Origin: Cochlodiniinecator piscidefendens
GTDB taxonomy: Bacteria > Pseudomonadota > Alphaproteobacteria > Rhodobacterales > Rhodobacteraceae
Direction: 5' to 3'
Assembly: GCF_011326755.1 (NCBI RefSeq)
Contig: NZ_JAAOIE010000008.1
Span: forward strand, 41,652 to 105,651
DNA length: 64,000 nucleotides
Within the stretch, counting starts at the first letter, position 1. Each line of letters starts with the position of its first letter. Under the pieces are notes generated by a model, which was given only the letters and a program-made list of their open reading frames with translations, ran no database searches and was not told where the DNA came from. Below are positions 1-8,293 of the stretch, piece after piece. The position numbers were made by a program, and so were the translations under genes.

Positions 1-873
1 TGAGGCACAGGCCGACCCGCGCAAAACGGCGTCTTTCAGTTCATGCCCTGCGGCCAGTGAGGCAATAAACCCACCCATGAAACTGTCACCAGCCCCAGTT
101 GGTTTAAGCGCCGTGACCGGGTAAATCCCCGTTCGGAATTCCGTGTCAGGTGTGATGGTGATGGCACCCTCTTCGCCCATTTTATAAACGACGATCTTGG
201 CTGTTGTTTGCGCCAGTTCGCGCGCTTTATCTAACCCTTTGTCGTAATCCCCAGCCATAAAGCCAAATTCAACGTCATTGCCGATGATCACATCACATAG
301 CGCCGCTGCGCGTGAATATGTCTCTGCTGCATCTTCGGCTGATGGCCATGAATACGGGCGGTAATCGACGTCGAAAATCAGTGGAATACCGGCGGCCTTC
401 GCCAGATCAAACGCGTGAAACGCAGCATCGCGTGACGGTTGTGCAGCGAACACTGTCCCGGTGGTGATCAGCGCCCCAAACGATTTGTATTCAACCTCAG
501 CCACATCTTCGAGCGTCATCTGGAAATCAGCGGCATCATTGCGGTAAATCACCGATTGATGATCCTCAACCCGCGTTTCCACTACGGCAAGTGATGTGCG
601 CACTTCGCCTGTGACGGATTTAACGTGGTCGCGGTTGATCCCGTATTTATCAAGCTCATTCAACGCAAAACGACCAACAGCATCATCCGATACACTGGTC
701 ACCAGCGCGGTTTTGCCGCCATGTTTGGTGATTGCCACGCCGATATTTGCGGACGATCCACCAAGACAACTAAAGAACTGCGTCGCCTCTTCGGTTTTCG
801 TGCCGGGGGGATCAGGGTAAATATCCATGCCCGCGCGACCGACAATCACAAAGGTGTTTGAAGACAGATCCAT
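1..873 (-). CDS. iolC: 5-dehydro-2-deoxygluconokinase, 3' end cut by window edge
   Basis: The reading frame is open from an ATG at 871-873 to the first base of the window, so about 291 residues are present and the C-terminus is missing. The protein begins MDLSSNTFVIVGRAGMDIYP. It carries PfkB-type features: a glycine pair near the N-terminus (FFSCLGGSSANI) and the C-terminal PfkB signature LKPTGAGDSFMGGF with its catalytic Asp. IolC phosphorylates 5-dehydro-2-deoxy-D-gluconate in inositol catabolism. The gene starts 2 bp after the stop of iolD on the same strand, which supports IolC rather than another PfkB sugar kinase. No iolB or iolA is visible; they may lie to the left. The family call is firm; the substrate comes from context. 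Confidence 0.88.
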   Translation of the reverse strand, partial: MDLSSNTFVIVGRAGMDIYPDPPGTKTEEATQFFSCLGGSSANIGVAITKHGGKTALVTSVSDDAVGRFALNELDKYGINRDHVKSVTGEVRTSLAVVETRVEDHQSVIYRNDAADFQMTLEDVAEVEYKSFGALITTGTVFAAQPSRDAAFHAFDLAKAAGIPLIFDVDYRPYSWPSAEDAAETYSRAAALCDVIIGNDVEFGFMAGDYDKGLDKARELAQTTAKIVVYKMGEEGAITITPDTEFRTGIYPVTALKPTGAGDSFMGGFIASLAAGHELKDAVLRGSACAS

Positions 874-875
874 CT

Positions 876-2741
876 TTACACCCCTTTACGTTGTTTGCTG
901 CGGCTGGCTTCCCAATCGGTATGGGCGGCGCGCACTTTGTCATTGTCAGTGATATGCGGTGTTCCAACCTCCCACCAAGTGTGACCTTCTGTGGTCCAGC
1001 CTTCATAGGGGTCGACCTTCATGCAGATAACATAGGTTTTGTCGCTCGCTTTTGCGCGGGCAAAGGCAGCAGCCATTTCGGTTGGATTGGCAACGGTTTC
1101 CGCCGCAGCACCCATAGATGCGGCGTGCGCCTCAAAATCAACTGCAAACGGTTCGGGGATGGTCGGGCAATCTTCCAACAGGTTGTTAAAGCTTTCGTTG
1201 CCCGTGTTGTTTTGCAGTTTATTGATGACCGCAAAGCCACCATTATCAAGCACACAGATGATCATTTTCTTACGGCTTAGAACCGAAGAATAAATATCTG
1301 AATTCATCAGCATATAGGCCCCGTCCCCGACGAAAACGATAGTGTCTTTGTCAGGCTCACGCTCGGCCTGGGCAATCCGCGCGCCCCAGCCGCCAGCTAT
1401 CTCATAGCCCATGCAGGAAAATCCGAATTCCACATCAACCGTACCAACATCAAGTGTACGCCAGTTCGCAGTCACCTCAGCAGGCAGACCACCTGCCGCA
1501 GCAACAACGCGATCGCGCGGATCGCACAATTCGTTCACAACACCAATCGCCTGCGCATAAGAATTGGGTCGATTACCTAATGCGGTGTTTTCAGAAACGT
1601 AGGCGTCCCATTTGACGCGCAATGCCTGCGCCTGTTCTGTCCAAGCCGGCGGGCTTGCATAACCTTTGGCCGCAGCGGCTAACTGACCAAGCGCCTTTTT
1701 CGCGTCTCCAACAACAGGCATCGACCGATGTTTAGCCGCATCATGGCGTGCCGCGTTGACCGAAATAAACTGCGCATCTTTGGCAAACGCTGTCCAAGAC
1801 CCCGTCGTAAAATCCTGAAGCCGGGTGCCAACCGCAACAATCACATCCGCCTGCTCAGCGATTGCATTTGCACTGTCAGATCCAGTGACGCCAATCGGGC
1901 CAATGTTCAAAGGATGGGTCGCCACCATGTTTGCCCGGCCCGCAATAGTTTCCACAACCGGAATTTGCGTTTCCTCGGCAAAAGCGGTCAGCTCAGCCAC
2001 TGCGCGTGAATATTGTACACCGCCCCCGGCGATGATCATTGGGCGCTCGGCAGTTTTCAGCGCTGCGACTGCATCCGCGATTTCCGCATCGTCCGGGGTA
2101 ATCCGGCGAATGCGATGCACTTTCTTTTCAAAAAACTCAGCCGGATATTCATATGTCCAACCTTGGACATCCTGCGGCAATCCCAAAAAGGCTGGACCGC
2201 AATCTGCGGGGTCCATCATTGTCGCCAAGGCCGCTGGCAAAGATTGGATGATCTGCGCCGGATGAGTGATCCGGTCCCAATAGCGGCTAACCGGTTTAAA
2301 CGCATCATTCACGCCAAAGGTTGGATCGCCAAAGTTTTCCATCTGCTGTAAAACAGGGTCAGGCAAACGGGTTAAAAACGTATCGCCGCACAACATCAAC
2401 ATCGGCAGTCGGTTTGCATGCGCCAATGCAGCTGAGGTCAAAAGGTTAGATGTGCCCGGCCCCGCGCTTGCAGTGCAGAACATAAAACGCTGACGTAACC
2501 ATTGTTTAGAGTAAGCCGCCGCGGCAAACCCCATGCTTTGTTCGTTTTGCCCGCGATACAGTGGCAACTCAGTGCGGTGGTCGTGCAAAGCCTCACCCAG
2601 ACAAGTGACATTCCCATGCCCAAAGATGCCAAAACCGCCGCCGCACAGCCGCATTTCTTCACCGTCAATTTCGATAAACTGATTGGCAAGGTACCTAATA
2701 ATCGCCTGCGCGGTGGTCAGAGTGAATGTGGGTGTGGCCAT
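876..2741 (-). CDS. iolD: 3D-(3,5/4)-trihydroxycyclohexane-1,2-dione hydrolase
   Basis: A thiamine-diphosphate enzyme of about 621 residues that opens the ring of the trione intermediate in myo-inositol breakdown. The order is Pyr-binding domain, central domain, then a C-terminal PP domain with the ThDP/Mg motif starting GDGAYMLMNSDI. The N-terminus (TFTLTTAQAIIRYLANQ) matches the family. Two ATGs are possible. The first (2751-2753) sits directly against an AAGAGG ribosome-binding site with no spacer. The second (2739-2741) has a 12-nt spacer and gives the usual N-terminus, so I prefer it. It heads an iolDC operon that diverges from the oxidoreductase at 2867; a LacI-type operator lies between them. 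Confidence 0.93.
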   Translation of the reverse strand: MATPTFTLTTAQAIIRYLANQFIEIDGEEMRLCGGGFGIFGHGNVTCLGEALHDHRTELPLYRGQNEQSMGFAAAAYSKQWLRQRFMFCTASAGPGTSNLLTSAALAHANRLPMLMLCGDTFLTRLPDPVLQQMENFGDPTFGVNDAFKPVSRYWDRITHPAQIIQSLPAALATMMDPADCGPAFLGLPQDVQGWTYEYPAEFFEKKVHRIRRITPDDAEIADAVAALKTAERPMIIAGGGVQYSRAVAELTAFAEETQIPVVETIAGRANMVATHPLNIGPIGVTGSDSANAIAEQADVIVAVGTRLQDFTTGSWTAFAKDAQFISVNAARHDAAKHRSMPVVGDAKKALGQLAAAAKGYASPPAWTEQAQALRVKWDAYVSENTALGNRPNSYAQAIGVVNELCDPRDRVVAAAGGLPAEVTANWRTLDVGTVDVEFGFSCMGYEIAGGWGARIAQAEREPDKDTIVFVGDGAYMLMNSDIYSSVLSRKKMIICVLDNGGFAVINKLQNNTGNESFNNLLEDCPTIPEPFAVDFEAHAASMGAAAETVANPTEMAAAFARAKASDKTYVICMKVDPYEGWTTEGHTWWEVGTPHITDNDKVRAAHTDWEASRSKQRKGV

Positions 2742-2782
2742 CGTATTTTGCATCCTCTTACATCAAAGCACCCTGTTGGGTA

Positions 2783-2813
2783 TTTCGATTCTGTCTTGCA
2801 CTGTTTCGATTCT
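2783..2813. repeat. Direct repeat TTTCGATTCT in the iol divergent promoter
   Basis: TTTCGATTCT occurs at 2783-2792 and again at 2804-2813. The two copies start 21 bp apart, about two helical turns. They lie between iolD and the first plus-strand iol gene, just upstream of the palindromic operator. This is a possible second regulator site; the factor is unknown. Confidence 0.4.
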
Positions 2814-2825
2814 AAAGATACTAAT

Positions 2826-2843
2826 TTTGCAACCGGTTGCAAA
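2826..2843. promoter_or_regulatory. LacI-family operator, copy 1
   Basis: A perfect 18-bp palindrome, TTTGCAACCGGTTGCAAA, with the CCGG centre typical of LacI/GalR-family operators. It lies 23 bp before the start codon at 2867 and about 85 bp upstream of iolD, so it could repress both directions. An identical core recurs at 7165-7182 before the transporter genes. The LacI-type gene at 6060-7067 is the obvious partner. Confidence 0.85.
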
Positions 2844-2866
2844 TTGATTTTCACAAAGGACGCACA

Positions 2867-3970
2867 ATGGGTGAAATTGGCATAGGGATTCTTGGCGGTG
2901 GGTACATGGGCAAAGCGCATGCTGTTGCCATGTCTGCTGTTGGGGCCGTTTTCAATACCGCGCTGCGTCCGCGCCTTGAAATGGTGTGTGCCAGCAGCGA
3001 TCAATCCGCCGAGCAATACCGCACTGCCTTTGGCTTTGCACGCGCAACATCCGATTGGCGCGTCTTGGTCAACGACCCCAAGGTTGACGCCATCGTCATA
3101 GCGACCCCGCAAGAAATGCACCGCGACATCGTAGAGGCCGCAATGGCCCTGAAAAAACCTGTGTTGTGCGAAAAACCGATGGGCGCATCCCTGGATGATA
3201 GCCGCGCCATCGCTGATGCGGCCGCCCGTAATGGCACCGTAAACATGGTTGCCTTTAACTACATCCGCACCCCCGCGTCCCAATATGCACGCCAGCTGAT
3301 TGCAGACGGTGAAATCGGCGATGTCACATGGTTTCGTGGTGAACATACCGAAGATTTCTACGCCGACCCATCCGCCCCCGCAACTTGGCGCACCACTGGC
3401 GAAGCGAACGGCACCATGGGCGATCTAGCGCCTCATATGGTCAACGCGGCACTTGCCCTGATCGGACCCATCAAATCAGTGATCGCCGAGGTTGAAACCG
3501 TGCACACCACCCGGCCCGGCGGGGACGTAACCAACGACGACCAAGGTCAATTGATGTGCCGATTTGAAAACGGTGTGATGGGGCAGATGTTCTTTAGTCG
3601 GATCGCAACTGGTCGCAAAATGGGATACGCCTATGAGGTCACCGGAACCAAGGGCGCCATCCGTTTTGATCAAGAGGACCAAAACGCCATATGGCTTTAC
3701 CGCATGGACGGCCCAGAAGCCGAACGCGGGTTTCGTAAGATCCTGACAGGCCCCGCGCATCCGGATTACCTGCCGTTTTGCCAAGGCCCCGGTCACGGCA
3801 CAGGGTACCAAGACCAGATCATTATCGAAGCGCGCGATTTTTTGCACGCCATTCACACCAACACTTCGGTGTGGCCAACCTTCAACGATGGGGTTGCCGC
3901 AAACCAAGTCATAGCCGCTGCAGTGGAATCGTCGCGTACGAAATCATGGCAGACCGTACAAACATTCTGA
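2867..3970 (+). CDS. Gfo/Idh/MocA oxidoreductase, probable inositol dehydrogenase
   Basis: NAD(P)-dependent sugar or polyol dehydrogenase, 367 residues. The N-terminal Rossmann fold has the motif GILGGGYMGKAHAVAMS (about residues 7-23). The conserved EKP motif follows (VLCEKPMGAS, about 105), and the DLAPHMVNAALALIG segment holds the catalytic Asp/His pair. The start at 2867 is chosen for its AAAGGA ribosome-binding site; an in-frame upstream start would fall within the operator. It is first in an operon with iolE and a second Gfo/Idh gene. It probably oxidises an inositol isomer to inosose (IolG-like), but the specific isomer (myo, scyllo, chiro) cannot be read from sequence. Confidence 0.88.
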   Translation: MGEIGIGILGGGYMGKAHAVAMSAVGAVFNTALRPRLEMVCASSDQSAEQYRTAFGFARATSDWRVLVNDPKVDAIVIATPQEMHRDIVEAAMALKKPVLCEKPMGASLDDSRAIADAAARNGTVNMVAFNYIRTPASQYARQLIADGEIGDVTWFRGEHTEDFYADPSAPATWRTTGEANGTMGDLAPHMVNAALALIGPIKSVIAEVETVHTTRPGGDVTNDDQGQLMCRFENGVMGQMFFSRIATGRKMGYAYEVTGTKGAIRFDQEDQNAIWLYRMDGPEAERGFRKILTGPAHPDYLPFCQGPGHGTGYQDQIIIEARDFLHAIHTNTSVWPTFNDGVAANQVIAAAVESSRTKSWQTVQTF

Positions 3971-3991
3971 CCATTTGAAAGGCCTCACAGA

Positions 3992-4885
3992 ATGACAATC
4001 AGAATTGGCAATGCCCCCTGTTCATGGGGTGTAGAATTTGCAAATGACCCGCGCAATCCAGCGTGGCAAACCGTGCTTAAGGAAAACGCCGAGGCAGGCT
4101 ACAAAGGCATCGAGCTTGGCCCTGTTGGTTTTATGCCAGAGGACCCCGCGTTGCTTGCGGATGGGCTGGCGGAACACGATCTAGAACTGATCGGCGGCGT
4201 TGTTTTTCGCGCATTTCACGACCCAAACCAATGGGACGACGTAATGGATGGCGCCGTACGCACTTGCAAAGCGTTGACCGCACATGGTGCCAAACATCTT
4301 GTGTTGATCGACAGCATTTCAGAACGCCGCGCCCCCACTGCCGGACGTGCCGCTGACGCCGAACAAATGGACAAAGCAGAATGGACTGCATTCCGTGATC
4401 GCATTGCGACCGTGGCAAAGCTCGGCGCCGAAGAATACGGCCTGACCGTTGGCATTCACGCCCACGCCGCCGGGTTCATGGATTTTGAACCAGAGCTTGA
4501 ACGCCTGTTGAACGAGGTCGACGAGAGCATTCTCAAAATCTGTTTTGACACAGGCCACCATTCCTATGCAGGATTTGATCCAGTTGCGTTCATGAAAAAG
4601 CATATTGATCGCATTTCCTATATGCATTTCAAAGATGTAGACCCCAAAATCAAAACTGACGTCATTGCAAAATCCACTGGGTTTTATGATGCTTGTGGTC
4701 AAGGTATTTTCTGCAACCTTGGTGACGGTGATGTTGATTTCCCTGCTGTGCGTCAGGTTCTAGTTGATGCAGGTTTTGAAGGTTGGTGCACCGTGGAACA
4801 AGATTGCGACCCAACCCTTGACCCTGATCCGGTTGGCGATGCACGTCTCAACCGCGAATACCTAGAATCCATCGGCTTCAACTAA
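3992..4885 (+). CDS. iolE: 2-keto-myo-inositol (inosose) dehydratase
   Basis: A TIM-barrel enzyme of the xylose isomerase-like/AP-endonuclease 2 superfamily, 297 residues. It dehydrates scyllo-inosose to the trione that IolD then hydrolyses. The IolE-typical N-terminus GNAPCSWGVEF is at residues 6-16. Later metal-ligand segments include GIHAHAAGFMD, CFDTGHHSYAG and MHFKDVD. It lies 21 bp downstream of the first oxidoreductase and 10 bp upstream of the second. With iolD and iolC on the other strand, this gives most of the classical inositol pathway. Confidence 0.92.
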   Translation: MTIRIGNAPCSWGVEFANDPRNPAWQTVLKENAEAGYKGIELGPVGFMPEDPALLADGLAEHDLELIGGVVFRAFHDPNQWDDVMDGAVRTCKALTAHGAKHLVLIDSISERRAPTAGRAADAEQMDKAEWTAFRDRIATVAKLGAEEYGLTVGIHAHAAGFMDFEPELERLLNEVDESILKICFDTGHHSYAGFDPVAFMKKHIDRISYMHFKDVDPKIKTDVIAKSTGFYDACGQGIFCNLGDGDVDFPAVRQVLVDAGFEGWCTVEQDCDPTLDPDPVGDARLNREYLESIGFN

Positions 4886-4895
4886 GGATTATACC

Positions 4896-6053
4896 ATGGT
4901 TAAACTAAATTGGGGCATGATCGGCGGCGGCGAAGGCAGTCAAATCGGCCCGGCACACCGGCTTGGGTCTGGGCTTGATGGCGCGTTTTCTTTTGTCGCG
5001 GGTGCGCTGGATCACCGCCCAGAAGAAGGCCGCGCATATGGCCAGCGCTTGGGTCTTGCTGCGGATCGTTCTTACGGCGACTGGCGTGAAATGCTTGAGG
5101 GCGAAAAAAACCGTGATGATCGCGTCGATCTGGTCACCGTTGCAACGCCCAACGCAACCCACTTTGAGATCACCAAATCTTTCCTTGAAAACGGTTTTAA
5201 TGTCTTGTGCGAAAAGCCCATGACAATGACCGTTGAGGAAGGCGAAGAGATCGTCAAAATCGCCAAGGCAACAGGTAAAATCTGCGCAGTGAACTACGGG
5301 TATTCCGGGTATTCATTGGTGCGTCACATGCGGGCGATGGTCGCGCGCGGCGACCTTGGTAAAATCCGCTTGGTCAAAGCAGAATTCGCGCATGGCCACC
5401 ACGCTGATGCTGCGGATGCGGACAATCCGCGGGTGCGTTGGCGCTATGATCCGGCACAGGCTGGTGTTTCTGCCCAGTTTGCAGATTGCGGTATTCACGC
5501 GCTGCACATGGCTAGCTTTGTAACGGGTCAAGAGGTTGAGCGCCTGTCAGCAGACACTGTGTCTTGCATTGAAAGCCGCGTGTTGGAAGACGACGCAATG
5601 GTCAATTTCCGCATGGATGGCGGCACAGTTGGCCGTCTTTGGACCTCCTCAGTTGCGATTGGTCGCCAGCACGGTTTGACCCTGCAGGTTTTTGGTGAAA
5701 CGGGTGGTTTGCGTTGGTCACAGGAACAGCCAAACCAACTTTATTACATGCCGCTGAATGAACGTCTGCAAGTGATTGAACGAGGCGAAGCGAACCTGTC
5801 ACCTGAGGCAGATCGCACAACACGCGTCACCATCGGTCACGCCGAAGGCATGCCATTGGCGTTCGCGAATATCTACTCTGATCTGGACGAAGCTATTCGC
5901 GCCCAAAAAGAAGGCCGCGCAATTGATCCTGCCGCAGATTTATATCCGCGCGCTGAAGATGGGCTTCGGTCTATGGCTGCTGTTTTTGCGGTTGCTGATT
6001 CTGGAAAAGACAACGGAACATGGGTTGATGCCCGCCCGCCAATGTTTCGCTAA
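4896..6053 (+). CDS. Gfo/Idh/MocA oxidoreductase, second iol-operon copy
   Basis: 385 residues. The N-terminal nucleotide-binding motif is WGMIGGGEGSQIGPAHRLG, followed by VLCEKPMTMTVEEG with the EKP lysine, and QFADCGIHALHMASF with the conserved His. An AAGGA ribosome-binding site precedes ATG 4896. It follows iolE by 10 bp, so it is almost surely part of the inositol operon. It differs clearly in sequence from the gene at 2867 and probably handles another isomer or an epimerising step, as the IolG/IolX/IolW sets do in other bacteria. The gene ends 6 bp from the convergent lacI-type stop. Confidence 0.86.
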   Translation: MVKLNWGMIGGGEGSQIGPAHRLGSGLDGAFSFVAGALDHRPEEGRAYGQRLGLAADRSYGDWREMLEGEKNRDDRVDLVTVATPNATHFEITKSFLENGFNVLCEKPMTMTVEEGEEIVKIAKATGKICAVNYGYSGYSLVRHMRAMVARGDLGKIRLVKAEFAHGHHADAADADNPRVRWRYDPAQAGVSAQFADCGIHALHMASFVTGQEVERLSADTVSCIESRVLEDDAMVNFRMDGGTVGRLWTSSVAIGRQHGLTLQVFGETGGLRWSQEQPNQLYYMPLNERLQVIERGEANLSPEADRTTRVTIGHAEGMPLAFANIYSDLDEAIRAQKEGRAIDPAADLYPRAEDGLRSMAAVFAVADSGKDNGTWVDARPPMFR

Positions 6054-6059
6054 TCGGTC

Positions 6060-7067
6060 TTAAATATCTGACGGGGGGCGTAATGTCCCCCGTTCAACCA
6101 GTCGACTCGGTAGCAACCGCGCCTCTGGATATTGCTCCCCCTCTCGTTCGAGAAGTGAGGCCATCAATTCAATCGATGACGCAACAATTTGGGCTACGGG
6201 CTGACGAATCGTAGTCAGGTTAATATTTTCCCAACCCGCCATTTCAATATCGTTCAATCCCAGTATTCCAATATCATCCGGTACAGATAACCCGTGCGCC
6301 TCGATTGCGGACAGCGCGCCGATCGACACGACGTCATCCGCACCAAAATAAGCCTCGGCTTTATCCCCCTCGAGTAGACGCATCATTTCCTTACGGCCAG
6401 CTGCAAATGAATAAGCCTCAGCAAAACTATAGGAAAAGTCTATTTCTGGATGCTCGGACATCACCTTTGAGAACCCGAGATAACGATCATAGGTTGAAAT
6501 CGCTTCTTTAGGGCCACCCATAAACCCGATGGTTTCATATCCTCGATCAATCAAAATATTCGCGGCATATTCGCCCGCAGCGCGGTTATCAATGCCGACA
6601 ATATTGACCTCAGGGCTGCTGTAATATCTGGAAAACGTATAGACGATTGGAATTTTAACATTTTGAAAAGCATCAACAAAATCCCGACCAACGGTGGATG
6701 ATGCAACAATAACACCGTCAACAGAATACTGCCGCAACATCTGGGCCGTTTCCACCGGGTCATGTTGGCCCGAGATATTTACCAAAAGTGGGCGCAGACC
6801 TTGTTCCTGTAAACCAGATGTAAACAGGTCAAACACATGTAGAAAAAACGGATTGGTAAAGTTGTCTGACACCAGTCCGATCAACTTGGTCCGCCGAGTC
6901 GTCAGGCTTCGCGCTAGGAAATTTGGCTGATACCCCAATTCTTCAGCCGCTTTTTCGACCCGGGTACGCATCTTTGTCGACACCGACGCCCCGGGTGTGA
7001 AGGTACGTGACACTGCTGAGGTAGAAACCCCCGCCTTCAACGCGACATCCTTCAGTGTAGCCGACAT
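6060..7067 (-). CDS. LacI-family transcriptional regulator of inositol genes
   Basis: 335 residues with an N-terminal LacI helix-turn-helix (ATLKDVALKAGVSTSAVSRTF, residues 3-23) and a periplasmic-binding-protein-like effector domain. It lies between the catabolic operon and the transporter operon. Two copies of the same palindrome flank it, at 2826 and 7164, each placed to control one operon. It is therefore very likely the local repressor, released by inositol or an inositol derivative. The copy at 7164 lies 97 bp upstream of its own start and could also give autoregulation. A GGAG sits 12 nt before the ATG. A hairpin at 6071-6093 lies in the last codons, shared with the convergent iol operon end. 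Confidence 0.9.
   Translation of the reverse strand: MSATLKDVALKAGVSTSAVSRTFTPGASVSTKMRTRVEKAAEELGYQPNFLARSLTTRRTKLIGLVSDNFTNPFFLHVFDLFTSGLQEQGLRPLLVNISGQHDPVETAQMLRQYSVDGVIVASSTVGRDFVDAFQNVKIPIVYTFSRYYSSPEVNIVGIDNRAAGEYAANILIDRGYETIGFMGGPKEAISTYDRYLGFSKVMSEHPEIDFSYSFAEAYSFAAGRKEMMRLLEGDKAEAYFGADDVVSIGALSAIEAHGLSVPDDIGILGLNDIEMAGWENINLTTIRQPVAQIVASSIELMASLLEREGEQYPEARLLPSRLVERGTLRPPSDI
6071..6093. terminator. GC-rich hairpin at the iol/lacI convergence
   Basis: ACGGGGG (6071-6077) pairs with CCCCCGT (6087-6093) around a 9-nt loop, just after the stop of the plus-strand iol operon and inside the 3' end of the lacI-type gene. There is no T-run, so it is at best a weak or Rho-assisted terminator. 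Confidence 0.35.
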
Positions 7068-7163
7068 ATGGATACTTGCTCCGGTGTAAACTGCCTAATT
7101 TTTGTAGCCAGTAGGTGTGTAATGGGTTTCGCCTTCAATAGCAGCATGGAATTTTAAAACCTT

Positions 7164-7183
7164 TTTTGCAACCGGTTGCAAAA
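7164..7183. promoter_or_regulatory. LacI-family operator, copy 2
   Basis: A perfect 20-bp palindrome, TTTTGCAACCGGTTGCAAAA, whose 18-bp core is identical to the site at 2826-2843. It lies about 86 bp upstream of the binding-protein start codon. It should place the importer under the same regulator as the catabolic genes. Confidence 0.85.
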
Positions 7184-7268
7184 TAATTTGATTCGTGCTT
7201 TGCTACGTTGGAATGGCGATTGCGCCTCATTCACACAGAACGCAAAAATGACTTTTTGGGAGGAAACC

Positions 7269-8219
7269 ATGACTGCACTCATTAAAAAAATTGCCATTGC
7301 GGCAACCGTTGCATCGCTACCGGCGTTGGCAGCGACAACAGCACTTGCCGAAGGCGAACGCTATATCCTCGTAAGCCATGCCCCAGACAGCGACAGCTGG
7401 TGGAACACCATCAAAAATGGCATCGCGCTCGCGGGCGAGCAAATGGATGTCGAAGTTGAATATCGCAACCCGCCGACCGGCGACCTTGCAGATATGGCAC
7501 GCATTATTGAACAGGCAGCTGCTTCCGGCCCAAACGGCATCATCACGACTCTTTCTGATTACGACGTACTTTCTGGTCCGATCCGCGCCGCAGTCGACAG
7601 CGGTGTAGACGTCATCATCATGAACTCAGGCACACCAGAACAAGCGCGCGAAGTTGGTGCTTTGATGTATGTTGGCCAGCCCGAGTATGATGCAGGCCAC
7701 GCAGCAGGTTTGCGTGCGGCAGGTGAAGGCGTTCAATCCTTCCTTTGCGTGAACCACTACATCAGCTCTCCTTCTTCAACAGAGCGTTGCCAAGGCTTTG
7801 CCGACGGCCTCGGCGTTGAATTGGGCAATCAGATGATCGACAGCGGCCAAGACCCTGCAGAGATCAAAAACCGTGTTCTCGCCTATCTTAACACCAACCC
7901 AGAAACAGATGCGATTCTGACGCTTGGTCCAACAAGTGCTGACCCGACCCTGCTTGCGCTCGAAGAAAATGGCCTAGCTGGTGAAATCTATTTTGGCACC
8001 TTTGACCTCGGCGACAACATCGTTGAAGGCATCAAAGATGGCATCATCAACTGGGGCATCGACCAACAGCCATTCCTGCAGGCCTATCTGCCGGTTGTCG
8101 TTATGACCAACTACCACCGTTATGGCGTTTTGCCGGGTAACAACATCAACTCTGGTCCTGGCTTCATCACCGCCGATGGTCTGACTTTGGTTGAAGAATA
8201 CGCTGGCGAATATCGCTAA
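7269..8219 (+). CDS. ibpA: Sugar/inositol ABC transporter, periplasmic binding protein
   Basis: A ribose-type (CUT2) binding protein of 316 residues. It has a Sec signal peptide (MTALIKKIAIAATVASLPAL, cleavage near ALA-EG) and a type I periplasmic-binding fold (ILVSHAPDSDSWWNTIKNGI). The start at 7269 is set by GGGAGGAA 3 nt upstream and by the signal peptide; a longer in-frame ORF begins inside the operator and is unlikely. It is followed by an attenuator hairpin, a CUT2 permease and an ATPase. Inositol as ligand is inferred from the shared operator and from known IbpA-IatPA systems of alphaproteobacteria. Another polyol is possible. Confidence 0.82.
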   Translation: MTALIKKIAIAATVASLPALAATTALAEGERYILVSHAPDSDSWWNTIKNGIALAGEQMDVEVEYRNPPTGDLADMARIIEQAAASGPNGIITTLSDYDVLSGPIRAAVDSGVDVIIMNSGTPEQAREVGALMYVGQPEYDAGHAAGLRAAGEGVQSFLCVNHYISSPSSTERCQGFADGLGVELGNQMIDSGQDPAEIKNRVLAYLNTNPETDAILTLGPTSADPTLLALEENGLAGEIYFGTFDLGDNIVEGIKDGIINWGIDQQPFLQAYLPVVVMTNYHRYGVLPGNNINSGPGFITADGLTLVEEYAGEYR

Positions 8220-8232
8220 ATTGTAATCCTGA

Positions 8233-8266
8233 AAATGGCGACAGCGCGTGTTGTCGCCATTTTTTT
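8233..8266 (+). terminator. Intercistronic terminator/attenuator after binding-protein gene
   Basis: AATGGCGACA (8234-8243) pairs with TGTCGCCATT (8252-8261) around an 8-nt loop, with a T-run ending at 8266. It sits between the binding protein and the permease of one operon. It probably cuts most transcripts so that binding protein outnumbers membrane parts. Confidence 0.85.
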
Positions 8267-8293
8267 ATCCAACACCACGTTTTGGGGGCAACC

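Noticed and set aside
876..1293. Open frames on the plus strand over iolD
   Set aside because: Shadows of the iolD coding sequence; no ribosome-binding sites and no family resemblance.
3520..3545. GGCCCGGCGGGGACG resembles a parS arm
   Set aside because: Only one arm matches; it lies in ordinary coding sequence far from parAB. A single arm near 55654 was dropped for the same reason.
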